64,000 nt of DNA, from contig NZ_JAKEVF010000001.1 in assembly GCF_022398315.1 (NCBI RefSeq), positions 786,644 to 850,643 on the forward strand, read 5' to 3'. Positions within the stretch are counted from its first letter, which is position 1. Each line of letters starts with the position of its first letter. Below, in pieces: positions 54,522 through 62,739 of the stretch. The position numbers and the translations under genes are program-made. The notes beneath the pieces were generated by a model that worked only from the letters and a program-made list of their open reading frames with translations, was not told the DNA's origin and searched no databases. This DNA comes from Shewanella sp. Isolate11 (GTDB lineage Bacteria > Pseudomonadota > Gammaproteobacteria > Enterobacterales > Shewanellaceae).

Positions 54522-54761
54522 ATGTCTGAGTTTTCTAAAGAGTTGCAGAACACTGTGGAGTTCTGCCAAGACCATCATATCAGTATGTTTTATAAGCCAT
54601 TCCGCATGAGTGGGTAAAAGAAGCTGTTAAGCAAACTGGACGAGTCTCTGTTCACAAACGACGGCTTTCCAGCCGAGTAAGCAGTGTGATTAGTTTTTGG
54701 GATAGAGCTACTTCGAAATCACTCTATTCAAAGTGTTTACGGTTTTATCAAATCAGTCTGA
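54522..54761 (+). pseudogene. IS4-family transposase, 5' fragment, frameshifted
   Basis: Three overlapping frames read together give the N-terminal domain of an IS4-type transposase. Frame one from 54522 begins MSEFSKELQNTVEFCQDHHI. After a slip, frame two from 54599 reads IPHEWVKEAVKQTG and then VSVHKRRL. After a second slip (extra T at 54668), frame three reads PAE, stop, AV, stop, LVFGIELLRNHSIQSVYGFI. The intact protein would read PAEQAVWLVFGIELLRN. Both stops fit single transitions, CAA to TAA and TGG to TGA. Only about 80 codons remain, and the catalytic DDE region is absent. The remnant is dead and lies directly behind the rpoS terminator. Confidence 0.82.
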
Positions 54762-54804
54762 GGTTTGAGCTGGCTAAGTTTGAGCCGACTAAATTGGAGA
54801 TAGC

Positions 54805-55275
54805 GTGTCTCAAGAGGATCAAAAAGGTGCCAATGTTAAAGTGCCGCCACCACTGATTTTTATTTTATGGATGCTGACGGCTTACGCTATCGAGCAGTGG
54901 CTGCCTTCTGGTTTAGTTATTGCCGAATCGATAAAGCAAGTTGCCGTGATATTGATGTTGATTGCGGCCTTACTTCTGCTGCATATGTTACTGATGTTTA
55001 AGCGTCAACAAACGGCGGTTGAACCATGGAAACCCACCACTCACATTATTACCAGTGGTTACTATCGCTTTTCGCGTAATCCAATCTATCTGACGTTTTG
55101 TTTCTATCCGGTAGGGCTGGGTTGTATTGAAAGCTCATGGTGGTTAATCTCGAGTTTTTTACCGGCTTGTTTCACGGTTTATCATCTTGCCATAAAGCGG
55201 GAAGAGCGTTATTTGCAACAGAAATTCCCGCAAGATTATGCGCAATATTGCAATAAGGTTCGTCGCTGGATTTAG
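54805..55275 (+). CDS. Isoprenylcysteine/phospholipid methyltransferase-like membrane protein
   Basis: This is a 156-residue predicted inner-membrane protein with four hydrophobic helices (PPLIFILWMLTAYAIEQWL, VAVILMLIAALLLLHMLLM, LTFCFYPVGLGCIESSWWLI, FLPACFTVYHLAI). HIITSGYYRFSRNPIYLTF, and KREERYLQQKFPQDYAQYCN near the end, match the ICMT/PEMT-type methyltransferase signature (RHPxY-like motif plus EE). Bacterial members methylate small lipids or alcohols, and the substrate is unknown. GTG is the start, with TTGGAGAT as ribosome site. It lies just beyond the transposase relic. Confidence 0.82.
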   Translation: MSQEDQKGANVKVPPPLIFILWMLTAYAIEQWLPSGLVIAESIKQVAVILMLIAALLLLHMLLMFKRQQTAVEPWKPTTHIITSGYYRFSRNPIYLTFCFYPVGLGCIESSWWLISSFLPACFTVYHLAIKREERYLQQKFPQDYAQYCNKVRRWI

Positions 55276-55279
55276 CCTG

Positions 55280-55756
55280 TTAATCGGCTAGGAGTAACGC
55301 TTTTTGCATTGGAATACAGTCTAGGCAGATGCCTCTTGGTGAGTGATAACTGGATATGGAATTACCAATAAAGCCTTGTGATCGGTAAAACGCCGCCGCA
55401 TTCAAGGTTGAGTCAAGCCTGAGTATTGATAAGCCGTTTTTCAGAGCCAGTTGTTCAAGAAAGGCCAGCATCAATTTGGCCGCTCCTTGGTCAAAATAAT
55501 CCGGGTCAACGAAGATGGCATCAATTACGCCAGTGTCGAGATCTAACTTACCGCTGCCAATCACCTTGCTTTGTTTCTCAGTTACATAAAAATTGTCGGT
55601 AACATCTTCGGCAAAATGGGACGAATAATCGCCTTCAGTCCATAGGGCTAGCTGTTTGTCGCTGTAAAAGCCTGAACATTCAGCCAAAATGGCACGACAT
55701 CGAATCGCATAAATTTTTGCAGCATCCTTTTTTACTGCTTTTCTAATTGAGAACAT
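55280..55756 (-). CDS. GNAT-family N-acetyltransferase
   Basis: This is a 158-residue acetyltransferase-like protein. FSIRKAVKKDAAKIYAIRCR opens it. GVIDAIFVDPDYFDQGAAKL, then MLAFLEQLAL, is the acetyl-CoA-binding motif A (normally Q/RxxGxG/A, here DQGAAK), and NAAAFYRSQGF is motif B. Family members often acetylate small amines or proteins, and the substrate is unknown. It converges on the methyltransferase gene with a 4-bp gap, so their 3' ends interlock. Confidence 0.85.
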   Translation of the reverse strand: MFSIRKAVKKDAAKIYAIRCRAILAECSGFYSDKQLALWTEGDYSSHFAEDVTDNFYVTEKQSKVIGSGKLDLDTGVIDAIFVDPDYFDQGAAKLMLAFLEQLALKNGLSILRLDSTLNAAAFYRSQGFIGNSISSYHSPRGICLDCIPMQKALLLAD

Positions 55757-55905
55757 AGCTTCCTATGGCGATGTGTAACTTATTTTGCTGGAGATTAAAT
55801 CGAAGTGGCAAAATTGCCAAGAGGAAATCTGCGCTAATGATGAGAATTTTTGTGTAGCAGAATTTGCTATATTGGCCTTTATGGTCTGAGTTATCGAGCG
55901 ATACG

Positions 55906-55947
55906 CTTGATTGCTAACGCTATAATTGGTGGCGATTAGCAATCAAG
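55906..55947. repeat. Perfect 12-bp inverted repeat beside the DUF3192 gene
   Basis: CTTGATTGCTAA and TTAGCAATCAAG are perfectly complementary around an 18-nt loop, ending 9 bp before the DUF3192 stop (minus strand). Inner CGC/GCG extends the stem. No T run follows, so it may be a message-end hairpin rather than a full terminator. Confidence 0.5.
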
Positions 55948-55955
55948 AAAAGCGT

Positions 55956-56342
55956 TTAGCCTTGAATCGCGGCGGCAAGATATTGCTGATAGGTATCTTC
56001 ACCCCAGGCGATTAATTTATCATTTTTAAACAGTAGCGGCGTACATTCATCGCGAGTGGTTTCCCCGTCGGACTTACCATGACGGGTACGATAAAACAGC
56101 ACCATCAAGCTGGCATCGTCGCTGGTTTTCGCTTCAGAAAAGTCGGGTTTTCCCAATAAGCTTGTCACTTGCGCTAGCGGTAAGCCGAGTTTCATTTCGG
56201 TGATTTTTTCATTGTTATAGGCTTGCCTATCTTCCCAGTCCATATCTTCGGGCGTGGGTTCATAGACCAATACGACAACGGCAACAAAGGCAAGGTAGGC
56301 AGCAAAAATGGAGCCTATGATGACAGGGACTTTTGATTTCAT
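55956..56342 (-). CDS. DUF3192-family protein
   Basis: This is a 128-residue protein with an N-terminal membrane anchor (VIIGSIFAAYLAFVAVVVLV). The DUF3192 region follows: NNEKITEMKLGLPLAQVTSL, then LGKPDFSEA, and VLFYRTRHGKSDGETTRDEC, then TPLLFKNDKLIAWG. The fold resembles SmpA/BamE-like lipoproteins, but no lipobox Cys is seen. Its function is unknown, with an envelope role the likely guess. Confidence 0.8.
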   Translation of the reverse strand: MKSKVPVIIGSIFAAYLAFVAVVVLVYEPTPEDMDWEDRQAYNNEKITEMKLGLPLAQVTSLLGKPDFSEAKTSDDASLMVLFYRTRHGKSDGETTRDECTPLLFKNDKLIAWGEDTYQQYLAAAIQG

Positions 56343-56484
56343 TGTAGTTACAGATCCTTGTTACAATAACGTCATAGCGTTGCATAAATTACCTATGCAA
56401 CATACCATTTACAATATAAAACAGATGAAAATAGGAAGATAGCCCGATAATGCAGCTGAGGCGCAAAAATCAGTAAGCGAATGT

Positions 56485-57267
56485 TTACGTAACCTTTGCT
56501 TCGTCGGATGTTATCGGTTTAACACGATAATGGGCCAAGTTGGTATTGAGGGGAATGTCGGTCTGTAGCTGGACTAATTTATAACTGAGCCTGGCGAGTG
56601 GCCGTCCTTCCTCGAGTTTCTTAGCCTGACGAGTGCCAATTTTATCTAAAGAGCTATAAATATTGCCTAAAGTACGGAATGTTTTTAATAGCTCTGCCGC
56701 AGATTTTGGGCCGATCCCCGGCACCCCCGGGATCTTATTGCCACTGTCACCAGCTAAGGCAAGGTAGTCGATAAATTGGCTGCGATCGACACCGAGTTTT
56801 TGTTCGCGTTCTTCTATGGTTAGCGGTTGCTGATTGAAATAGTCCCAGAGGCTGATATTGGGATTTAGCAGCTGAGTAAAGCCTTTGTCGGTGGAAACAA
56901 TAATAGCGCGATGAGATTGAGCCATCTTAGTGGCTAAGGTGGCAATGACATCGTCGGCTTCAGATTCAGCATCTATCGAATTAATATTTAAGCCAGCAAG
57001 GTGAGCTTTAATCTCGCTTAAATGCTCAGCCAACGCATGAGGCATGGGTTTACGCCCCTTCTTGTAATCTTCATAGAGGTGCTTACGCCAAGAGGTGGCA
57101 TCACCATCCCAGACTACTGCGATATGACTAGGTTGCTGGTGCTTAATTAACTTTAAACAGCTAGCAGCGACACGTTGAGCTAAGCCATTAACATCATTTT
57201 CGTTGGGTTGGGCAGCGTGTAGTCGCCGCACAAGATTAAGACCATCGATAATTAACAGAGTGTTCAT
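56485..57267 (-). CDS. xni: Flap endonuclease Xni (ExoIX)
   Basis: Xni is a 5'-flap endonuclease of the FEN1/Pol I 5' nuclease family, acting at replication and repair intermediates. It has 260 residues, only the nuclease part of Pol I. NTLLIIDGLNLVRRLHAA has the first metal Asp. VVWDGDATSWRKHLYEDYKK, then GRK, carries further acidic and basic residues. DAESEADDVIATLA, IIVSTDKGFTQLL and GDSGNKIPGVPGIGPKSAAE, then LL, complete the metal cluster and the helix-hairpin-helix. It lies 40 bp downstream of ppnN. Confidence 0.93.
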   Translation of the reverse strand: MNTLLIIDGLNLVRRLHAAQPNENDVNGLAQRVAASCLKLIKHQQPSHIAVVWDGDATSWRKHLYEDYKKGRKPMPHALAEHLSEIKAHLAGLNINSIDAESEADDVIATLATKMAQSHRAIIVSTDKGFTQLLNPNISLWDYFNQQPLTIEEREQKLGVDRSQFIDYLALAGDSGNKIPGVPGIGPKSAAELLKTFRTLGNIYSSLDKIGTRQAKKLEEGRPLARLSYKLVQLQTDIPLNTNLAHYRVKPITSDEAKVT

Positions 57268-57307
57268 TGCTTGTTTGTGCTCTTTAGTTCGTCGCTTTAG
57301 GTGTTAG

Positions 57308-58660
57308 TTAAGTCACGATTTTATAGCAGGGAATATATTCGCTGCCAGGTAACTTCATACGCTGCTGCTGGACAAAAGCTTGCAGTAGGGTATCCATCAA
57401 TTTCATCAATACTGGATCGCCATTTAACTCAAACGGACCATTTTTTTTGATAGCTTTAATGGTATCCAGTTTTACATTGCCTGCGACTATACCAGAAAAA
57501 GCACGTCTTAGGTTGGCGGCTAATTCTGCTTTATTGGATTGAAAATAGAGGTTTAAGTTGCTCATCACCTCATGGCTGGGGATGAAGGGCAGTTGAAATT
57601 CGGGTTCGATTTTGAGTGACCAATTGTATTGATAAGAGTCGCCCATCGCTTTGCGTTGCTCTTTTATCTGATCCATACCATGAGCCATAATCCTCGCGAC
57701 TCGAACCGGATCGTCGATAACGATCTCATATTTGTCTTGCGCTTCTTTACCTAAGGTTGCCGCAATAAATTGATCTATCTGGCTAAAGTACTCTTCGCTC
57801 TCTTTCGGCCCAGTTAATACCAACGGGAAGGGCAGCTGGCTATTTTCTTTATTAAGTAAAATACCTAATAAATACAATAATTCTTCTGCAGTACCTGCGC
57901 CACCAGGGAAGATAATGATCCCATGACCTAAGCGAACAAAGGCTTCGAGGCGTTTTTCAATATCGGGCAAGATGATCAGTTCATTGACTATCTGGTTAGG
58001 TGGCTCGGCGGCAATAATACTGGGTTCAGTTAGACCAATATAACGGGCATCTCTGACCCTTTGTTTGGCATGGCCAATGGCGGCGCCTTTCATTGGGCCT
58101 TCCATGGCTCCAGGACCACAGCCTGTACAGATATCGAGATCTCGCAGTCCTAATTCATATCCTACTTCTCGGGTATATTGATATTCTATTGGGTTGATAC
58201 TGTGACCGCCCCAGCAGACCACAACTTTGGGTTCATTACGGGGAATGGCTTTAGCGTTGCGTAGGATGTCAAACACCACGTTTGTGATGTGATTGGAGTT
58301 AGTCAGGTTAATGTGCTTGAGGTTATCGTATCTATCGCTGAGGTAGACGATATCACGTAGCACAGCAAACAAGTGTTCTTGGATCCCGGCAATAATATTG
58401 CCATCGACAAAGGCTGCTTCTGGCGGATTAACCAGTTCGAGTTTTATACCCCGCTCACGTCTGAGGACATTGATATTGAAATGCTTAAATTGCTCGAATA
58501 GATCTTCTGCATCATCGGTTTGTGCACCAGAGGCGAGTACCGCCAACGAGCAACTGCGAAACAGTTGGTAGAGTTCACTACTGGCATTTTGTTTGAGGCG
58601 ATCAACTTCGAGTTGGGAGAGTTGATCGAGGCTGCCTCGGGGGCTGATATTAATGATCAT
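57308..58660 (-). CDS. ppnN: Nucleotide 5'-monophosphate nucleosidase PpnN (YgdH)
   Basis: PpnN cleaves purine and pyrimidine monophosphates to base and ribose phosphate, and in E. coli binds (p)ppGpp. The protein has 450 residues. The LOG-like core has [40 protein letters not shown] and the nucleotide-binding [20 protein letters not shown], then YLLGILL (PGGxGTxxE motif). N- and C-terminal domains flank it ([31 protein letters not shown]). AAGGAGT precedes the ATG. The tie with ppGpp makes the relA gene in this window a related player, though not adjacent. Confidence 0.94.
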   Translation of the reverse strand: MIINISPRGSLDQLSQLEVDRLKQNASSELYQLFRSCSLAVLASGAQTDDAEDLFEQFKHFNINVLRRERGIKLELVNPPEAAFVDGNIIAGIQEHLFAVLRDIVYLSDRYDNLKHINLTNSNHITNVVFDILRNAKAIPRNEPKVVVCWGGHSINPIEYQYTREVGYELGLRDLDICTGCGPGAMEGPMKGAAIGHAKQRVRDARYIGLTEPSIIAAEPPNQIVNELIILPDIEKRLEAFVRLGHGIIIFPGGAGTAEELLYLLGILLNKENSQLPFPLVLTGPKESEEYFSQIDQFIAATLGKEAQDKYEIVIDDPVRVARIMAHGMDQIKEQRKAMGDSYQYNWSLKIEPEFQLPFIPSHEVMSNLNLYFQSNKAELAANLRRAFSGIVAGNVKLDTIKAIKKNGPFELNGDPVLMKLMDTLLQAFVQQQRMKLPGSEYIPCYKIVT

Positions 58661-58726
58661 GGCAACTCCTTAAGTAGAGTTGAGCATGAAGTTGACTGGG
58701 AAAATTAAACTACAGCGAGCACTGTG

Positions 58727-60283
58727 TTAAGCGTCAATAATCACTCTATCTCTACTTTCATGTTTGGCTCTATACAGCGCAGCATCGGCACGTTCAAAGG
58801 TTTCACTGATCTGCTCATTGCCAATAATTTGCGCAGCACCTATAGATACTGTAACGGTAATTCGCTGATCTTTAAACTTAAATGGGATATTTTTTACTTT
58901 TTCTCTGAGTCGATTTAACAGATGCTCAATATCATTTGCTGTTACATCAGGAATGAGCAATACAAACTCTTCGCCGCCATAACGAGCGACAAACTCAGAT
59001 TCGCGTAGCGAGTTTTTCAATGCCATTGAGATCACTTGCAGAGTTTTATCGCCAGTGCTGTGTCCGAAACTATCATTAATCGATTTAAAGTGATCAATAT
59101 CGGCAACCGCAATCCACAGGGTGCTCTTAGTGCGCAAATAGTTACGATACTCACGCTCCATTCTATCCTCTAATGCGGCTCGGTTTGGTAGCTGGGTAAG
59201 CGAATCGAGCATATTGATCTTCTGCTGTTCAAACAGACGTTCTTTATAAGTGTTGGCTTCATCGCTTAATTGGTTAAGTTCGCTACGCATAGTATCCATG
59301 GCTTGACGTAACATGGCTTGTTCACGTTGTTCGAGTGCTTCTTTGCGGCCGAGTGCTGTGCGAATGGAAGCGAGTTGTTCGGTAACCTTGGACTTTAACA
59401 GGGTGATATCGTCAATATCGCTGATAGCGACACCTACATTATCGACACTGGAGTTTATTTCACTATTAAGCTGTTTTTTTAACTGAAAACTGCGCTGATT
59501 GGCATTATATGAATCTCCAACCACTTCTCTTACTGCCGACAAAGCATCGTTTAGTGCGTAGAGGAATTCTTGTGAAGCACTCTTCTCTAGGGCAATGTTG
59601 CTGAGCAATAAGGATAAAATATTTTGATAAGCATCAAGCAGGCCATCGACTTCGATGCCATTTGCCAGATATTCTTTGATTGCCAGAATCTGTTCCGATT
59701 GATCTTTTCTAAACTCAATATCATTGATCATCTGCGCCAATTCGAGTGCCAGTTGACGGTGTTTAGGCAAGGCCTCAAGTGTCTGCCCCTGTTCAAGATG
59801 CTCTTGCAAAATGGTTTCATAAAAACCAATTAAGCGTTCAACCTTAGGCAGATAGTCACCATAGGTATGAAAAGGTTTCGCTAATTCTTGTTTGAAATAA
59901 CTGATCTCTTTTTTGAGCTTTTCAGGGGCTGAATTGACACGTTGTAATTGACGGATGACCTGAGACAGTCGAGTTCGACCATCTTCTAATTGCAGCATCA
60001 CATGTCGATATTGATGCTTGAGCAGTTGTTCGACTTCTACCAGTTCGGGTAGGGCTTGCTCTATGTGTTCGATATTGGTGAGGTGAATGCGTAGCTTAGC
60101 AAGTTTATTATCGAGTTCGATACTTTGGCCTTTACAAGCTAGACTCAAATGACCGATAAACTGCAACAAAGAATGCTGATTTTGCGCTTTTTGATCGCGC
60201 ATTTCAGCGAGTGCTAATTTGGCACCGTGTAGCTTTTGTTGTAGTAGCGATATTTGTGAAACGCTTGCCAAAGTGTCCTTCAT
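58727..60283 (-). CDS. GGDEF diguanylate cyclase (cytoplasmic)
   Basis: This is a 518-residue protein whose C-terminal GGDEF domain is intact and should make cyclic-di-GMP. DSLTQLPNRAALEDRMEREY, DIDHFKSINDSFGHSTGDKT and VARYGGEEFVLLIPDV (GGEEF variant with the catalytic Gly-Gly-Glu-Glu) are present, as is VTVSIGAAQI. The I-site upstream reads RESE instead of RxxD, so product inhibition may be weak. The N-terminal 340 residues have no membrane helix and form long coiled coils (such as AMRQAMDTMRSELNQL-type heptads), probably sensing or partner-binding. AAGGTC precedes the ATG. Confidence 0.9.
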   Translation of the reverse strand: MKDTLASVSQISLLQQKLHGAKLALAEMRDQKAQNQHSLLQFIGHLSLACKGQSIELDNKLAKLRIHLTNIEHIEQALPELVEVEQLLKHQYRHVMLQLEDGRTRLSQVIRQLQRVNSAPEKLKKEISYFKQELAKPFHTYGDYLPKVERLIGFYETILQEHLEQGQTLEALPKHRQLALELAQMINDIEFRKDQSEQILAIKEYLANGIEVDGLLDAYQNILSLLLSNIALEKSASQEFLYALNDALSAVREVVGDSYNANQRSFQLKKQLNSEINSSVDNVGVAISDIDDITLLKSKVTEQLASIRTALGRKEALEQREQAMLRQAMDTMRSELNQLSDEANTYKERLFEQQKINMLDSLTQLPNRAALEDRMEREYRNYLRTKSTLWIAVADIDHFKSINDSFGHSTGDKTLQVISMALKNSLRESEFVARYGGEEFVLLIPDVTANDIEHLLNRLREKVKNIPFKFKDQRITVTVSIGAAQIIGNEQISETFERADAALYRAKHESRDRVIIDA

Positions 60284-60429
60284 TCTAGACCTTGTAAGTA
60301 TAATTTTTGTTTGTTGTGACTAAAAAATCTTCTCTACTTATGTCTAGAAGTCGCTGAGTCTGTCGGATAGTTTAATTACTGTGCTATATGGTATCTCATC
60401 CGTAATGCTATGCAAATAAGCATTAGCCG

Positions 60430-62613
60430 CTATGTGACTTCGGCGGAATGTTTTTTAACCACTGTATTTTCGCTTTGATTGCCTATCCATTTCGGCCAGT
60501 TAATTAGTTCTTTGTTTTCGTTACTGTTAACTTTTACCAAACCGCGTTGTATGGCGTTTCCTAAGTTAAGATAAAGTGGCGCAGAAAAAATGCTTGCCGG
60601 CGCAAAATTGAATGGTGAAATAGTCACAAAATGATCTTTATCGCTACCTAGGCTCATTGCCGCTGCCATCGTCATTTGTAGCACGTTAAAATAGATCTCT
60701 GGTGACAGTTTTATTTCACTGTTATCGATTAAGGGTAAGTCGATAATACCCACCTGTAAACTTGCTTGTTTGAGTAAAGTTTGACTGTCGATAATTGTGC
60801 GCAGCTGTTGCAGAACATGTTGGTGTTCATCAGCGACTTCTATGGCCAATAGCCAAACACCAGGACGGATAAAATATACTTGACTGGTGAGAGATTCGCT
60901 TAAGTTGTCCAGCAGCGTTTGATTCATTCGTTGATTGGTTTCTTGCCCTAATTCGACATCGCTATTGTGTTTATTATGTAAGGAGAGTAATGCCAGCATA
61001 GCGGGTTTGTTGGGTTGACTGAGTTGATTAACAAAGCCGGTATAGCCGACAAGTCCACTAATAGGATCTCTAATCATCTCCTGTTGCAACAGCACTTGCT
61101 GTTGTTTAAGTGTTTGCCTGCTGCGCCATTGGTTGTAGCAAACCAAGGCAATGATAAAGGCAATAAATAGACTAAAAATGAGCTGTAGTCGGTATTGATC
61201 TAGCTGTTGCAGACTGTTTTTTTGCTGGGCCTGTATTTGGTTTAACTGCATTTTTAATTGCTGTTCAGCAAGACTGTTTGAGCCTTCTGATGGCGTTTGA
61301 CTGTTTAATTCTAGCTGTTGTTGGCTAAAACTCAGCAGTTGTTCGACAGCGTTGAGAGAGTCATCAATTTGTCCTAGCTCTTTCAGCGCTTTGGCTTGGT
61401 ACTGCAAGGCTTCGATAATTTGAGGATTGAGTTGTTGCTCTTTTGCCAAGGGTAATGCTTGAGCTGCATAGGAGCTAGCCGTTTGCCAATCTTGGCGGCT
61501 GGCAGCGACTTCTGCAATCAGTAGGTTATTGTAAACCAAGTATTGTTTACTATTTTTTTGACTAAAAGCCTGATGCGCCTTAAGCAAAAAATCTAGGGCG
61601 ATCTCGTCTTGATGGTTATTAAAGTAGGCTTCGCCTAAGTTGTGATAGGTTAGGGCCTGGCCGGTTAAATTGCCGTGGTCGATATCGATTTGTAACGCAT
61701 TTAAATAATAATCGATGGCTTGATTCCACAGCCCTTGCTTACCATAAATCATGGCAATAATCGTCATGCTGTGGGATAAGCGAGGCCAGCTTTGTATCGA
61801 TTCAAAACCATCGGCAGCTTTGTGGGCGTATTTTAAAGCTTGTTTCCATTCGCCTAAGTCGCGGTAAACACTGGCTAAACGAATCGACAATACTGAGCTT
61901 AAGTAGGTTTTATCTAGGCTGTCAGATAGTCGAATGGCTTCGATGTAATGTTGCAGTGATTTGGTGTATTGCTTATCGATATTATAGAACCGCCCTAAGG
62001 CAGCTTCTGCCCTTGCAATCAGGTAGTTATCTCTCAGTTGATAAGCGAGCTCACGGGTTTCGTTAAAATGTTTCAGCGACAAATTAGGCTGCAGCGTGAT
62101 GCGGTAAAGGTCACCTAATTGATAATGAAGGTCGTGTAGTAGCAAGGTTTCTTGCACACCTTCGTCAAGGTTTTGTTGCAGACCTTGTTTGGTCAGAGCG
62201 ATGGCTTGTTGATAGTTTTGGGTTTGACGTCCTTCTTTGCGGCCTTCTAGCAGGGCGAGATAAGCTTGATCAAATGGGGTATTGGCAATCACTTTGAGGA
62301 AGTCGATCAGGGTGATGGCGTTTTGCACTCCAGCTTTGATACCTGTACCGGTTTCTAAGTTAATTCGGGTTAACCAACGGATCTCACTTTCTAATTCGTC
62401 TGGGGTAAAGCCTTGTGTTTTGGCCAGTAGCTCGAACTCTTGGACGTCATTAAAACGTAGCGCAAAATTAACACGTTGATTGATCTCTTGATAAAACTCT
62501 GCCGGGGACTCTCGAAGTTTTACTTCATTGGCAATTTGCTGAGCAGCAGAAGCTATAACGCAATGAGGCCACAAATACAGTGACAAAACTAAGCCGAATA
62601 AAAAAAATCGCAT
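60430..62613 (-). CDS. TPR protein with a single membrane helix and degenerate GGDEF-like C-terminus
   Basis: This is a 727-residue protein. A signal sequence (MRFFLFGLVLSLYLWPHCV, then IASAA) directs it out. Residues about 100-430 are periplasmic tetratricopeptide repeats (such as QLGDLYRITLQPNLSLKHFN, LASVYRDLGEWKQALKYAHK, IAMIYGKQGLWNQAIDYYLN and TYHNLGEAYFNNHQDEIALD). A coiled coil follows, then a helix (LIFSLFIAFIIALVCYNQW) near residue 490. The cytoplasmic part begins RDPISGLVGYTGFVNQL, which looks like the first block of a GGDEF domain, but no GG(D/E)EF motif appears (at the equivalent place, RPGVWLLAIEV). It is therefore a probable degenerate, signalling or scaffold domain. The gene is next to a diguanylate cyclase with a 146-bp gap. 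Confidence 0.72.
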   Translation of the reverse strand: MRFFLFGLVLSLYLWPHCVIASAAQQIANEVKLRESPAEFYQEINQRVNFALRFNDVQEFELLAKTQGFTPDELESEIRWLTRINLETGTGIKAGVQNAITLIDFLKVIANTPFDQAYLALLEGRKEGRQTQNYQQAIALTKQGLQQNLDEGVQETLLLHDLHYQLGDLYRITLQPNLSLKHFNETRELAYQLRDNYLIARAEAALGRFYNIDKQYTKSLQHYIEAIRLSDSLDKTYLSSVLSIRLASVYRDLGEWKQALKYAHKAADGFESIQSWPRLSHSMTIIAMIYGKQGLWNQAIDYYLNALQIDIDHGNLTGQALTYHNLGEAYFNNHQDEIALDFLLKAHQAFSQKNSKQYLVYNNLLIAEVAASRQDWQTASSYAAQALPLAKEQQLNPQIIEALQYQAKALKELGQIDDSLNAVEQLLSFSQQQLELNSQTPSEGSNSLAEQQLKMQLNQIQAQQKNSLQQLDQYRLQLIFSLFIAFIIALVCYNQWRSRQTLKQQQVLLQQEMIRDPISGLVGYTGFVNQLSQPNKPAMLALLSLHNKHNSDVELGQETNQRMNQTLLDNLSESLTSQVYFIRPGVWLLAIEVADEHQHVLQQLRTIIDSQTLLKQASLQVGIIDLPLIDNSEIKLSPEIYFNVLQMTMAAAMSLGSDKDHFVTISPFNFAPASIFSAPLYLNLGNAIQRGLVKVNSNENKELINWPKWIGNQSENTVVKKHSAEVT

Positions 62614-62739
62614 AAGTATCTTATCGCCAACCCTTTATAGGGTTTGTTATGTTTTTAAATTATTGTCCGCATTCGGGGGTTAATTTTAGTTATAATGGCG
62701 GACTTCATATTAAAACAATGATAACAGAAGGAAGCGAGC

